Of a stretch of 54,062 bases of DNA, positions 36,188 to 45,632 are shown in pieces. Made by a program: the position numbers and the translations under genes. The stretch spans positions 1 through 54,062 of the forward strand of contig NZ_CAJTSC010000001.1 in NCBI RefSeq assembly GCF_910578895.1. The letters are read 5' to 3'. Origin of the DNA: an uncultured Bacteroides sp. (GTDB taxonomy: Bacteria; Bacteroidota; Bacteroidia; Bacteroidales; Bacteroidaceae). Positions within the stretch are counted from its first letter, which is position 1, and every line of letters begins with the position of its first letter. The notes beneath the pieces were generated by a model. It had not been told where the DNA came from. It was given only the letters and a program-made list of their open reading frames with translations, and did not search any database.

Positions 36188-37732
36188 TTATTCTTTTGTA
36201 TTATTGACGGACTCTCTACAATTCTGCATATATTGTATAATTTCAGCTTTTATCCTAAGTGTTTTAGTACCTTCTTTTTTTATCGGTTGATTTAATATCT
36301 TTTCTCCTATATCAATGGCTGATTTCCGATTTCCCTGATTTACGTAAAGAAGAAATGTCTTATATTTCGGAGTGAGGCGGTATGGTAGCATAGAAGCCGC
36401 AATATGGTAACACATTTCAGCTTGGGTAGTGTCTTTTTTGAGAAGCCATATATCCCCTATATCGCAATACAGTTCGCACGTCGGCACTATCGAAGAAGTA
36501 CTTTGAAGTATTTGCAGAGTATTGTCTGTCGGACATTTGTTGACGACACATCGTTGAGAATAATAATACATCAATTGCGGATTATAACGGAAAAGGGGAA
36601 AACGGTTGGCCAGGAACAGACTGTCCGGACAGAACGTTGTATGCTTGATTTCTGAAGAAGTCCTCTGATAAAGGACGAAAGACCAGCCGGATATGGACAC
36701 AACAGATAGAACAATAAGCCCAACAGTCACCCGTATCATCTTTTGTGACACAGCAATATTGAATTGCCGACCCCGCATCATTCCCATCATGCTGACAAAC
36801 AGAATTTGTAGCCTGAATATATCTGCCGGATATGAAAAACAGGAAAACACAATGAATGATACTAACGCCCCTTGCACTCCCCATTCTACGTTATTATTAC
36901 TCCTTTTACCCAATAGAGCATAAAACAAGGACAGCAAGCACAAAAGTCCTATTGCTCCCTGTTCTGCGACGAAGTGTAAAATCTCATTATAAGGATAAAA
37001 CACATTGTCCGCCAATGACGCATATACGGAATCCGGATGTTGCATAAAGTAATTTGCCTGATAGTGCATATAGTTCGCCAGCCATCCCCCGGTTCCTGTC
37101 CCCCGGATTGGACTATCCTTAATCATTTCCCAAGTGTTCCGCCATATAAATAAGCGTCCGTTAGCAGAATCCACTTTTAAGAAATACAACGCTACTATAA
37201 AAACACCTACAACCGTGCAGACCAGTATTTTCATACGGCACGATAACGGGTAACGACTGCAAAATAAAAACAAAACGCCTATCAGTGCCGCCAGCCATCC
37301 TGCTCTGGAACTTGTCAATACCAACCCATAAGCAATGAATATTATCAGAATAACGCACAATATCCTGCAATAGATATTTAGCTTTCCTCCATTTGCACGA
37401 AACAACGAAACAGATACAATGAAACAGGTAGCCAGAAAGCCCCCTAAAGGTCCCGGATTTCCAAATGTTCCGGTTACGGCAAAAACGTGATGATTACTTT
37501 CCCAATAATGAAAATTTTGCAAGACGGCAACGGCAGTTTCCACCGCTCCCGACAGACAGACCACCAAAAGTAGAACAGGATAACTTTTCTTTGGCAATAT
37601 CCGTATTGCAATATACACAAGAAACAAAGTTCCTAATTGCCATAAAGAAGAACAATCAATAGGAATGGCTCTGTTGCAAAGCAACAAGAAGCCAATCCCT
37701 ATCAACAGTATATCTTGTAGTTTAAGTCTCAT
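36188..37732 (-). CDS. O-antigen ligase/polymerase (Wzy-WaaL-like) membrane protein
   Basis: About 514 residues from the ATG at 37732. A longer form starting at 37846 (552 residues) would overlap the preceding gene by 47 nt and add a basic stretch. There are roughly 10-11 hydrophobic segments. LTSSRAGWLAALIGVLFLF and a periplasmic loop containing GTGTGGWLANYMHYQ and YNEILHFVAEQGAIGLL match the Wzy_C/O-antigen ligase pattern. The soluble C-terminal ~150 residues look helical and TPR-like. It would transfer or polymerise a lipid-linked glycan on the periplasmic face; donor and acceptor are unknown. No other glycan genes are near. Confidence 0.8.
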   Translation of the reverse strand: MRLKLQDILLIGIGFLLLCNRAIPIDCSSLWQLGTLFLVYIAIRILPKKSYPVLLLVVCLSGAVETAVAVLQNFHYWESNHHVFAVTGTFGNPGPLGGFLATCFIVSVSLFRANGGKLNIYCRILCVILIIFIAYGLVLTSSRAGWLAALIGVLFLFCSRYPLSCRMKILVCTVVGVFIVALYFLKVDSANGRLFIWRNTWEMIKDSPIRGTGTGGWLANYMHYQANYFMQHPDSVYASLADNVFYPYNEILHFVAEQGAIGLLCLLSLFYALLGKRSNNNVEWGVQGALVSFIVFSCFSYPADIFRLQILFVSMMGMMRGRQFNIAVSQKMIRVTVGLIVLSVVSISGWSFVLYQRTSSEIKHTTFCPDSLFLANRFPLFRYNPQLMYYYSQRCVVNKCPTDNTLQILQSTSSIVPTCELYCDIGDIWLLKKDTTQAEMCYHIAASMLPYRLTPKYKTFLLYVNQGNRKSAIDIGEKILNQPIKKEGTKTLRIKAEIIQYMQNCRESVNNTKE

Positions 37733-37799
37733 ACCAAAACATCGATATACTTCTGCATCAGAATATTTATTCTTCAACTTAAATAATCTGTTCAAGTTT

Positions 37800-38270
37800 C
37801 TATTTCCATAAAACCGTCTTTTTAAACTCCGTCTTATAAGTTCCATCAGACTTTATTATTTTCCCATTTTCTTTCTTACCTATAATTCTTGCATCTATCT
37901 TAACGGTTATATCTACAGTATGAATATTAACATTTTGGCACCATCTAACTAAACTATGTACATATTGTTTCTCTTCATATGGAGCAAGAAACTGACCTTT
38001 CCTGATTTGCTGATGATATTGATCATCATAAATAAATCGCTCTCTACTACAAAGAATATTTCCATTCTCATCTTTATACAAAAATGAAATAGAAGATACA
38101 TACTCATAGACAGTTCCCTCTATAGGAACAAATTTGAAAACTTTTTCCGTCTCATTTTTTAGGAACAAAGTTACCTTTTTACTCGCATTATCGTAATCTA
38201 TTTGCATATTTATTTGAGCAATTCCATGTATCGGGAAAATGATACATATCAGTAATAATATTTGTTTCAT
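37800..38270 (-). CDS. Small secreted beta-rich protein of unknown function
   Basis: 156 residues with a clear signal peptide (ending IHGIAQ). The mature part is predicted beta-rich (INMQIDYDNASKKVTLFLKNETEK, split by short turns), like an Ig-fold or intracellular-proteinase-inhibitor-type domain. I do not recognise the family. It lies 19 nt after the HEXXH lipoprotein gene, so they are likely co-transcribed. A partner or inhibitor role is possible but not shown. The region is AT-rich. Confidence 0.7.
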   Translation of the reverse strand: MKQILLLICIIFPIHGIAQINMQIDYDNASKKVTLFLKNETEKVFKFVPIEGTVYEYVSSISFLYKDENGNILCSRERFIYDDQYHQQIRKGQFLAPYEEKQYVHSLVRWCQNVNIHTVDITVKIDARIIGKKENGKIIKSDGTYKTEFKKTVLWK

Positions 38271-38289
38271 AACTATTTGTTTTTATTTA

Positions 38290-40014
38290 TTATTCATCCA
38301 AACGAGATACTATCTGTTCGTATTTCCATTCATAAAAATTCATTAATCCTTCATAGTAATCAGACTTAGGTATACCATTATTTTTTTCAGCGGCATAAGT
38401 CTCTACTTCATTATTATACCATTGAATATCTCTTGTCTTTTCTTCTACTAACAGATATTGTAAATGTTCAGCTTTTACCAAATCCATTATATCAGGAGTC
38501 ATATCCTTGTTGGCCCACTCTATATAAATTTTAAGACCTTCTAAAATATCTGTCGGCGGCATTGGCAATTCAATTCTAATACTTGATTCTGCCCCTACCG
38601 AATTATGTCCACTATTTATATGGTATATTTCATGCCATATTATAGAAGCCTGATCATATCGTGTGTAATTAAAAAATTGAGTACAAACAGCAATCGTATT
38701 ATCAGCTAATGCTTTAGCATTAGCTGCACAGTGTTCTTTATTGAGTTCTATCTTATATTCTTTTAAGTCAATTCCAAGTTTATCAAGAATTGGAGTTATC
38801 TCACTTAATGCGATTGCAAACTCTCGTTCATACTCACTATCTTGTTCTTTTTCTTGTTCATCATTCTTACCCTTGTCTTTCTCTTCTGTAAAATCAGTAT
38901 TGGAACCATCATCATCATTATTGTCATCCTCTTCATCATCCGGATCTTCATAATCTATTCCACCTGGTCTTGTTGCTTCCATCCATTCCTCATTACCTGT
39001 ATCCCAATCAAGATTCTCTTCCGGCTCTATCACAACTTCAGAAGCGATTGGAGTATCTAACCATCCGTCTCCGTCAGTATCTTCCATTTCAAAAACATTA
39101 CCATTTTGATCTATATATATAACACCATCTTCTGTTTCTGTAAATGTCCCATTACCTGAATCAAAATCATCAGGATTAAGAAATGCCCCACTATTCATGT
39201 CCCAAAGAAAATCTTCTTTATCCGTATCATCATAAAAATCATCATCATCATCGTCATAATCATCCCACCAATCATCGTATTCCCACCAATCATCCTCACC
39301 ATATCCACGCGTTGCTATTTTTTTCTTTCCTTTCACAACAACACCATGTAAGATTTGGCAGGCAACTTTCATTTTCTCTTCCATCTGCTCACGCTTGCCA
39401 AGCAAAAAGACCCCTTTCTTCTTGACACCGTTTTCATAATAATTCACTCGAAGAATCCTGTCCAAGTTGGGTATTGTATAAAAAGCTATACCGGAAAAAC
39501 CACCCTTATCTGCACAATTTACAAACCGATTACCAACTTGCTTCAGATATTTTTTATCATATTCCGCAGTAGGTATCAGGTTTAGAATATATGTTCCCAT
39601 ATTGCCTGTCGATTGGTTCTTCACAATCACCAATTTCTGGTAGACATTAACAGAATATGCTTTAGCTTTACCATTATGGTAGATGCTATATAAAGCTTTG
39701 TAATGGACATCATTCTCTATGGGAATATCATAGCACGCCAATCCTGCTCTGGCAGAAGCAGTCGCCTTTTCCCATTGAGGGACAAAATCACCGGGAGTAA
39801 CCAGCCGTTTTTTCTTTCCTTTATTCAAAGCACGTGTCACAGGCACGTTCTTTAAGTATTGTTTTTCAAAGAACTCCTTCGCTTCCTCCAAACTAAAATC
39901 CTTGTGCGGAACTTGCGGACTACCTTTCACAAGCTCCGAATCCGTGCAGTTCCAAAAGGAAGCCGTAAGGAACGACAAGCACAGAACAATACAAAAATAA
40001 ACTATTTTCTTCAT
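38290..40014 (-). CDS. Acidic exported protein with HEXXH metallopeptidase-like domain
   Basis: 574 residues. The hydrophobic leader ends FWNC (C23), a weak lipobox. Residues about 40-225 form an N-terminal domain (LEEAKEFFEKQY, TPGDFVPQWEKA, NLIPTAEYDKKY, GIAFYTIPNLD) also found in the protein at 42034-43146. A highly acidic linker rich in Asp/Trp follows (DDWWEYDDWWDD) and includes a DTDGDGWLD calcium-loop-like motif. The C-terminal ~180 residues contain WHEIYHINSGH, with H461-E462-x-x-H465, the zincin signature, and H470 nearby. It may be a surface or secreted zinc peptidase. No named family is assigned. Confidence 0.75.
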   Translation of the reverse strand: MKKIVYFCIVLCLSFLTASFWNCTDSELVKGSPQVPHKDFSLEEAKEFFEKQYLKNVPVTRALNKGKKKRLVTPGDFVPQWEKATASARAGLACYDIPIENDVHYKALYSIYHNGKAKAYSVNVYQKLVIVKNQSTGNMGTYILNLIPTAEYDKKYLKQVGNRFVNCADKGGFSGIAFYTIPNLDRILRVNYYENGVKKKGVFLLGKREQMEEKMKVACQILHGVVVKGKKKIATRGYGEDDWWEYDDWWDDYDDDDDDFYDDTDKEDFLWDMNSGAFLNPDDFDSGNGTFTETEDGVIYIDQNGNVFEMEDTDGDGWLDTPIASEVVIEPEENLDWDTGNEEWMEATRPGGIDYEDPDDEEDDNNDDDGSNTDFTEEKDKGKNDEQEKEQDSEYEREFAIALSEITPILDKLGIDLKEYKIELNKEHCAANAKALADNTIAVCTQFFNYTRYDQASIIWHEIYHINSGHNSVGAESSIRIELPMPPTDILEGLKIYIEWANKDMTPDIMDLVKAEHLQYLLVEEKTRDIQWYNNEVETYAAEKNNGIPKSDYYEGLMNFYEWKYEQIVSRLDE

Positions 40015-40045
40015 ATTTAGATATTAATGATTAATAAATTAAGAG

Positions 40046-42025
40046 CTACCACCATATTTGTTTCCCATTTTCGTATGTAAAGGGACGTTCTTCATGTCCT
40101 TTGGTAAGATTACGAAGCCATAGCAGGGCGTTTTCGGGAACTTGATTATACGTAAGCACATTGTCGATGGCAATCTGCCTGCCTAAACTGTTCCATCCTT
40201 TATTCCAGTAGAACAGTTCGTACACGTCTCCCGGCGATACATCATTGTCGTCCGTCCGTGGACAGAAATACAGTTCTTTCAGCGGGACGGGTTTTCCGAA
40301 ATCGATGCCGAACCATGTGTCTTTCAGCCCACTGATGTCAAAATAAGAAAGGACACTTCCGTCGTGAATATTTTGCAGTTCACTATCCTCCTGAAGCACG
40401 ACGTCTGCTATCACATTCCCTGGAATGATTTTTCCATCTTCATCCAGGCATCCCATTTCACCTATGGATATGCCACCTCTTCGCTTATAGAAACGCATAT
40501 AGCGACGCTTCGTCCCTTCCGGCAATCGTACCGTTTGCAGGTGGCTTTGCGGAGTGCTGTCCACAAAACATACCACTTCCGCATCCGAAAAATCCGGTTG
40601 GTTCGACAGTTCGAAATAACCGCCCCGCATCTTTTCGGCAAACTCTATAATCCGCGTCTTGCGGGGATATTTACGGCAGATTCGTATCGTCTCCCTTTTT
40701 CCGGTATCCGGCATCAGATAACGGGTTGCACCGTTTTCCTGTAAAATAAACGGATAAGCCACGGGCGTCATATCCCCCGTACGGGTATAGCAGACCGGTA
40801 AAAACAAACCGCCTTCTCTGTAATCCTCTCCTTTGGTCGAAGGAGCATCGTGCGATGTATATCCCGTACCGACATTCCGGAATACAACTTTCCCATGCTT
40901 ACACTCTCCCCATGCCACAGGCCGCCAATCATCCGGTGAAAACACTGCCAAATAGGCGATATGCGTTTGAGGAGAGTGCAATGTGGTTCGAAGTGTCACG
41001 TCCGTCATCGGTATGTCGTAATCGCCCGTCACATCTTTTATGTTATGTTCGGCAAAGAGGGATGGAATATATTCCGTATCCTTATATTTATACAACAGGG
41101 TGCTACGTTGCACCTCAAACTCACGCCTGTACACCTTAGGAACTTTTCCGGAAAGATGCAGCCCGGACAACAAATCCTCTTTATTGTTATATCCCCTGCA
41201 CGAACCATCAGGCAAGATTAAGGCATTAAAGGAGTGACCGTTGTTGTTGTCTCCCCAAAAGGGTACAAAGTCCAATGTAGTAGGAATGCCCAATGCACGC
41301 ATCACCATTGCCGTATACACGGCATAGTCGCTACACGTACCCCGCCCGTAACGGACGTTGGCTGAATAAGCCTGCAAAGGTTCTCCCCAAAACAGGTTGT
41401 TGGTTTGGTAATCCAAATTCCGATAAACGGATGCACAGGCGGCAATTATACTTGAATCTTTATAAGCCTGCAAGCAGCCGTTGTGGCGCATATACGCATC
41501 GGTACGCCAATAATATTCTAAAGGTTCATCCGCAATGCGATAAGGAAGAATATACTTCCGAAAGATGTCTTCCGAATATACAGAACTCCAAGGGGCCTGT
41601 TCCCATAGCCGATAAGCCGCATTCAAATGTTCAATCATCGAATCTGCTTGCAGTCGCTCAATGTCAGGAACACGCCGGGAAGTTTGTTTCCGGGATGAGA
41701 CAGCGGCCTTCTTCTGATATTTATACCCTCTGCGGTTGTTGGCAGTCGAGACATTGCCCGAAACGGAGTCCATATACTCTTGATAGGCAATGCTGCTTGC
41801 TCCCGTTACGGAATATTTGTCCGCAAGATTGGCTACAATGAACATCGCACTCTGTTGTCTATCCTTTTCACCGGAATAATGGGTAATAAAACCGGATAAT
41901 TCTTCCTGCTGCCGGGACGAAGCGATACTTAACACCTCGCGCACTTCTTTGTCGACAGATTGACAGGAAACAAGCTGAACACTGACATACAATATGCGTA
42001 AAACATATTTAATATTTAGCTGCAT
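40046..42025 (-). CDS. Transglutaminase-like lipoprotein
   Basis: 659 residues. Lipobox LVSC (C21). The central part contains a transglutaminase/cysteine-protease-type core: YGRGTCSDYAVYTAMVMRALGIP gives C231, GHSFNALILPDG gives H264 and D273, a complete Cys-His-Asp triad. A C-terminal beta-sandwich resembling a discoidin/F5-8-type module follows (DTWFGIDFGKPVPLKELYFCPR). Such proteins cross-link, hydrolyse or deamidate peptides or glycopeptides, but the substrate here is unknown. It lies between two lipoprotein genes sharing an N-terminal domain. Confidence 0.8.
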   Translation of the reverse strand: MQLNIKYVLRILYVSVQLVSCQSVDKEVREVLSIASSRQQEELSGFITHYSGEKDRQQSAMFIVANLADKYSVTGASSIAYQEYMDSVSGNVSTANNRRGYKYQKKAAVSSRKQTSRRVPDIERLQADSMIEHLNAAYRLWEQAPWSSVYSEDIFRKYILPYRIADEPLEYYWRTDAYMRHNGCLQAYKDSSIIAACASVYRNLDYQTNNLFWGEPLQAYSANVRYGRGTCSDYAVYTAMVMRALGIPTTLDFVPFWGDNNNGHSFNALILPDGSCRGYNNKEDLLSGLHLSGKVPKVYRREFEVQRSTLLYKYKDTEYIPSLFAEHNIKDVTGDYDIPMTDVTLRTTLHSPQTHIAYLAVFSPDDWRPVAWGECKHGKVVFRNVGTGYTSHDAPSTKGEDYREGGLFLPVCYTRTGDMTPVAYPFILQENGATRYLMPDTGKRETIRICRKYPRKTRIIEFAEKMRGGYFELSNQPDFSDAEVVCFVDSTPQSHLQTVRLPEGTKRRYMRFYKRRGGISIGEMGCLDEDGKIIPGNVIADVVLQEDSELQNIHDGSVLSYFDISGLKDTWFGIDFGKPVPLKELYFCPRTDDNDVSPGDVYELFYWNKGWNSLGRQIAIDNVLTYNQVPENALLWLRNLTKGHEERPFTYENGKQIWW

Positions 42026-42033
42026 AATATTTA

Positions 42034-43146
42034 TTAATAATAAGAATAAGTATATACAAAGTCTGTCACTGACTTACGGCATTTTGAGCAATACAATGCT
42101 CCACCATCCCAATCATTCCAATTTGCCACCATTAATAATTGTCCGCACGATTTATGATAAACTTGCAGCCAAGGACCGAACTCATAATTGACATCAGCTT
42201 CACCGGAGTTGAAGTCATCAGAATTATCAAAATCATCATGCGGCGACCAATTACCCGGTTCAAACCAATCATTATCAAGTTCCTCATCATCAACTAAATC
42301 ATCTGGAATATCAATTCTACCTCCCTCTCCATCATCTAAATACCACCCTTCACCATCTTGTTCCATTGTGTAACGATCACCATCCTCCGCATCAGGAAAA
42401 ACTTCTTCTTCAAACCATTCCCAAAAACTATCGTATTCTCCAAATCGGGTTTGTGCAACAGATTGAGAAACAGCAAATTTCATATTATCCATCAATCTAT
42501 TAAATATACTCATCTTTAAGTACGTTCTTTCTTTTGTTGTAGCAGGTATCAACATACTAAATATTTTTTCTCCAGATACATACTTTTCTAACTTCACAGG
42601 CTTTTTTATTTGCGGAAGTGAATAAATAACCAAACCACTATAATTATTTTTATCACCATGACTAATAAAATGCGAACTAATATCTCCTTTATTTTTCTTA
42701 TAATAAGAATTGTCAGGTATAAGGGTTATATGATACAATCCTAATTTGTTGTTTTCCAAATTTTTAGAAACTACAATTTTTTGCGTAATGTTCACTGTAT
42801 ATGCTCGCGCCACCCCATTGTTCATTTTACAACGAACAACTCTATATTTATATTGTGGCAAAATAGGAATATCAATATTGGATATATTCTTATTGGATGA
42901 AGGAACAGCTTGCTCCCAATTTGGGGAATAATCTCCTGGCAACAAACATTCTTTTACATCATCAATACTTCTTGTTATCAATGCTGATAACTGATGAGAA
43001 TTAAAAAAAGCTTTTGCTTCTTCTACTGTAAGTGCATTCTCTATTATACATTTCTCAGTAGGTAAATTATTCAATGTATCTTGACAAGAGTAAGAAATAA
43101 CTATAACTCCTATAAAAAGTACAAGAATAGTAATTGTCTTTTTCAT
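42034..43146 (-). CDS. Acidic lipoprotein with zinc-ribbon-like C-terminus
   Basis: 370 residues. Lipobox ISYSC (C21). The N-terminal ~190 residues are paralogous to the protein at 38290-40014: VEEAKAFF, LLPGDYSPNWEQA, AYTVNITQKIVVSK, TLIPDNSYYKK and SGLVIYSLPQ align in order. An acidic, Trp-containing linker (FWEWFEEE, DDGEGGRID) follows. The C-terminus ends with H331-x2-C334 and C353-x2-C356, a compact zinc-ribbon-like set. Function is unknown. It is 8 nt upstream of the transglutaminase gene in transcription order, so they are probably one operon. Confidence 0.72.
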   Translation of the reverse strand: MKKTITILVLFIGVIVISYSCQDTLNNLPTEKCIIENALTVEEAKAFFNSHQLSALITRSIDDVKECLLPGDYSPNWEQAVPSSNKNISNIDIPILPQYKYRVVRCKMNNGVARAYTVNITQKIVVSKNLENNKLGLYHITLIPDNSYYKKNKGDISSHFISHGDKNNYSGLVIYSLPQIKKPVKLEKYVSGEKIFSMLIPATTKERTYLKMSIFNRLMDNMKFAVSQSVAQTRFGEYDSFWEWFEEEVFPDAEDGDRYTMEQDGEGWYLDDGEGGRIDIPDDLVDDEELDNDWFEPGNWSPHDDFDNSDDFNSGEADVNYEFGPWLQVYHKSCGQLLMVANWNDWDGGALYCSKCRKSVTDFVYTYSYY

Positions 43147-43225
43147 ATAATACCTTAAGTTTTAAATTATGATTCTAAATATAAGTCGAAAACAGTTTCT
43201 TTTCAAAATGAAAGTATAATCCGTA

Positions 43226-44545
43226 CTATTTCTTAGTAGTATATCCCTTTATCTTTATCGGAACTACATGAAAGCCACGCATCATCAATGCCTCTTGATA
43301 ATCGTCATAACTTAAAGTTTTGAATTTTCGTTCCCCATCCACCACAGCATCCACTTCCGGATAAGCCTGTCTGAAATATTCCCACCGTTCTTTTTGGGAA
43401 TTTTTATGCGGTGGAGTTCCATACACTTTCCGGGCAGGCGGCAACTGTACACCTGCAAAGGTATATATCCCTCTGACATTTACACCACCTTGTTGCGCCG
43501 GTATCCATCGGGCTTGTTCCACCAATGCGATAATCACGCTATCTGCCCGGCTGTCTGTCGATATGGTATGTATGTTGGTAGCCCGACCGTCTTTCTCAAC
43601 CACAAAAGTACCGGCAAATTTCACTTTTCCATCGACCTGCAGATTATCGTGTATGGTTTTCATAAAATTTTCGTTGCCACCGCCATACCGTATACGCACT
43701 TCGGGATTTAACACAATCATATCAGGGTCTGTCGGTGCGGAAGTGGAATTCCGGCATACGTCATCCATATAAATCTCCAGCGAAGCCGACCCGCCCTGTC
43801 CATCCGCTTTTAAAATGACTCTTTCCTTTATGGATACAGGTATAGGTTCTTTACTTTCGGTTATGCCAGGAGTCCATTTAGGAGAACGTTTCATTATGCT
43901 CTCCAAATCAGTCCTTACCGATTCATCCTTACAATCTTCCACGCGGATATTCTTCAACTTACCACTTTCCGATACCGTATAACACAAGAATATCGTATCG
44001 TTATAACCGGCAATCCCATTCTTCCGGATTAAATCAAACTTTGCAGAAAGCCACTTCACAAACCGTTCTCTCCCTTTCAGCCTTTGCATCTTTTCTCCAT
44101 ACAATGTGAAACAGGGCGGAAGATGCCGTTCAACAAGCCGTATGTCCGACCGTACGGCTTCAGGAACATAAGCTGTAAAATCTATTTCGACCCGCTTATA
44201 GATATCCTTTATCTCATTTCCTGCAAACCGACACTTCGGAGCTTTGTCCAACACGCTTTTGATTTCTTTCTCGAAAGCAGGATTAAGTGTATTCAATCCG
44301 CTTGTAATGAAAACCCTTCCATCCCAAGCGGCACTGACGACGAATTGTTCAACACCTGCCATCCCATACAGATATGCCGCTTTTGGAAATTTAATGTTTT
44401 CCTGTATCCAGCCCGGAATTTCATCAAGCGTCCAAAAGCATTCCGCCTTTTGATTTTGTTCACGTTCCTGCGCAACTACCGATTGAAACAACAAACTGAC
44501 ACAGCACAACAATAGAAACGATTTAAAATATTTAGAATTCTTCAT
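43226..44545 (-). CDS. Exported protein with three TonB-C-like repeats
   Basis: 439 residues with a signal peptide (SVVAQ cleavage region). Three segments resemble the C-terminal domain of TonB. The first is MAGVEQFVVSAAWDGRVF with FEKEIKSVLDKAP; the second is NDTIFLCYTVSESGKLKNIRV; the third is GTFVVEKDGRATNIHTISTD with WIPAQQGG. True TonB proteins have one such domain and a cytoplasmic anchor, which is missing here. It may be a periplasmic interaction protein. It is about 80 nt upstream of the zinc-ribbon gene in transcription order. Confidence 0.72.
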   Translation of the reverse strand: MKNSKYFKSFLLLCCVSLLFQSVVAQEREQNQKAECFWTLDEIPGWIQENIKFPKAAYLYGMAGVEQFVVSAAWDGRVFITSGLNTLNPAFEKEIKSVLDKAPKCRFAGNEIKDIYKRVEIDFTAYVPEAVRSDIRLVERHLPPCFTLYGEKMQRLKGRERFVKWLSAKFDLIRKNGIAGYNDTIFLCYTVSESGKLKNIRVEDCKDESVRTDLESIMKRSPKWTPGITESKEPIPVSIKERVILKADGQGGSASLEIYMDDVCRNSTSAPTDPDMIVLNPEVRIRYGGGNENFMKTIHDNLQVDGKVKFAGTFVVEKDGRATNIHTISTDSRADSVIIALVEQARWIPAQQGGVNVRGIYTFAGVQLPPARKVYGTPPHKNSQKERWEYFRQAYPEVDAVVDGERKFKTLSYDDYQEALMMRGFHVVPIKIKGYTTKK

Positions 44546-44585
44546 AAACGTTTTTCATATTAGATACATTGATATCATAACATAT

Positions 44586-45632
44586 TTATTTCTGTTTCTT
44601 TTTTTCCTTTAGCACTTCGTTCTTTTTCCAACGTTTATATTGTTCCGCTCCCAATAATTTTTCCATATCCTTTTCAAATTCCTTTCGTGCAGCCTGCAAT
44701 TTGACAGGTTTATCGGCTTTATCTTTCTTGTTTTGCTTTATGGTAAGTTCTTTCATCGCCAAACGCTTGCGAAGTTCTTTGTATTTAGCTAGTTGCGCAT
44801 TTGACATTTTGTATTCCTGTGCGAATTTCTTGTCCGTCAATTGGTCTCTGGATTTATTGCAAGCCACATACTCCTCATTAGTGAGAAAGCTAAGAAGAGA
44901 TTTCTCGTAATTATCCAATAACTCGTTTTTGGCTTTTTTAAAAAGCTTTTGGGGAAGTTTTTGCATTTCCAACTTCTCCAATTCCTCTTCATGGCGAAAC
45001 TTCAACATGGCGTACCGCACGGCTTTATTTTCCGACAGGATAGTGTATTTCTTGCTTAATATCTTCGCCGCATTCAAAATACGGTTCTCGTAAATCAAAT
45101 AATCAGCAAGTTCCTTTGACACAATGTTATATAATCCATTAGAAAATTCTTGGAATGCTTTGGCTCTACGTTCCGAACGTTCTGCTTCCAACAAGTTCAT
45201 ACCTGATATTTGTGTTTTCTGAGTAGAATATGTTTGCGTCAAGATACGGAATTTGGCAAATTGGTCATTATCCATTCCCAAATCCTCCTTATAGAAACGT
45301 ACCGTTAAGTTACCTCTATGATTCCTATCCCACAATACATATTGTGTATCCGGAAAAATTTTCCTTACATTGGCACAAAGTTCATTTTGTAACTTTTGTT
45401 CTGCTTCCTTACGCTCAGCAGGTGAACATTTACTGTCTTTTACAACCTTCCATTTTTGCAAGATTCCATCCAATACCCTCTGATAATCATTCGCTTGTTG
45501 TGGAGTCAACTGATAAAGTTGTACCGTACGTTGATTTCTGACATTAAACGGTGGCGTGAGTTGGGCATGACCAAATGAAGTAATCAACAGTAAACCCACT
45601 ACACTAATTGTTTCGAAAATCGGTTGTTTCAT
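44586..45632 (-). CDS. Helical periplasmic protein, LTxxQ-like
   Basis: 348 residues with a signal peptide (ending FGHAQ). The mature protein is highly helical and Lys/Glu/Gln-rich. It contains QLTPQQANDYQ and GAEQYKRWK, reminiscent of the LTxxQ motif of Spy/CpxP-type periplasmic proteins but much longer and repeated. A Lys-rich tail ends the protein. Function is unknown; a chaperone-like or envelope-stress role is only an analogy. It is the first gene of the minus-strand exported-protein cluster, after a 578-nt AT-rich gap. Confidence 0.65.
   Translation of the reverse strand: MKQPIFETISVVGLLLITSFGHAQLTPPFNVRNQRTVQLYQLTPQQANDYQRVLDGILQKWKVVKDSKCSPAERKEAEQKLQNELCANVRKIFPDTQYVLWDRNHRGNLTVRFYKEDLGMDNDQFAKFRILTQTYSTQKTQISGMNLLEAERSERRAKAFQEFSNGLYNIVSKELADYLIYENRILNAAKILSKKYTILSENKAVRYAMLKFRHEEELEKLEMQKLPQKLFKKAKNELLDNYEKSLLSFLTNEEYVACNKSRDQLTDKKFAQEYKMSNAQLAKYKELRKRLAMKELTIKQNKKDKADKPVKLQAARKEFEKDMEKLLGAEQYKRWKKNEVLKEKKKQK

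Noticed and set aside
39183..39425. Histidine/Ser-rich + strand frame over the CATCAT repeats
   Set aside because: The simple repeat is explained by the Asp run of the minus-strand lipoprotein.
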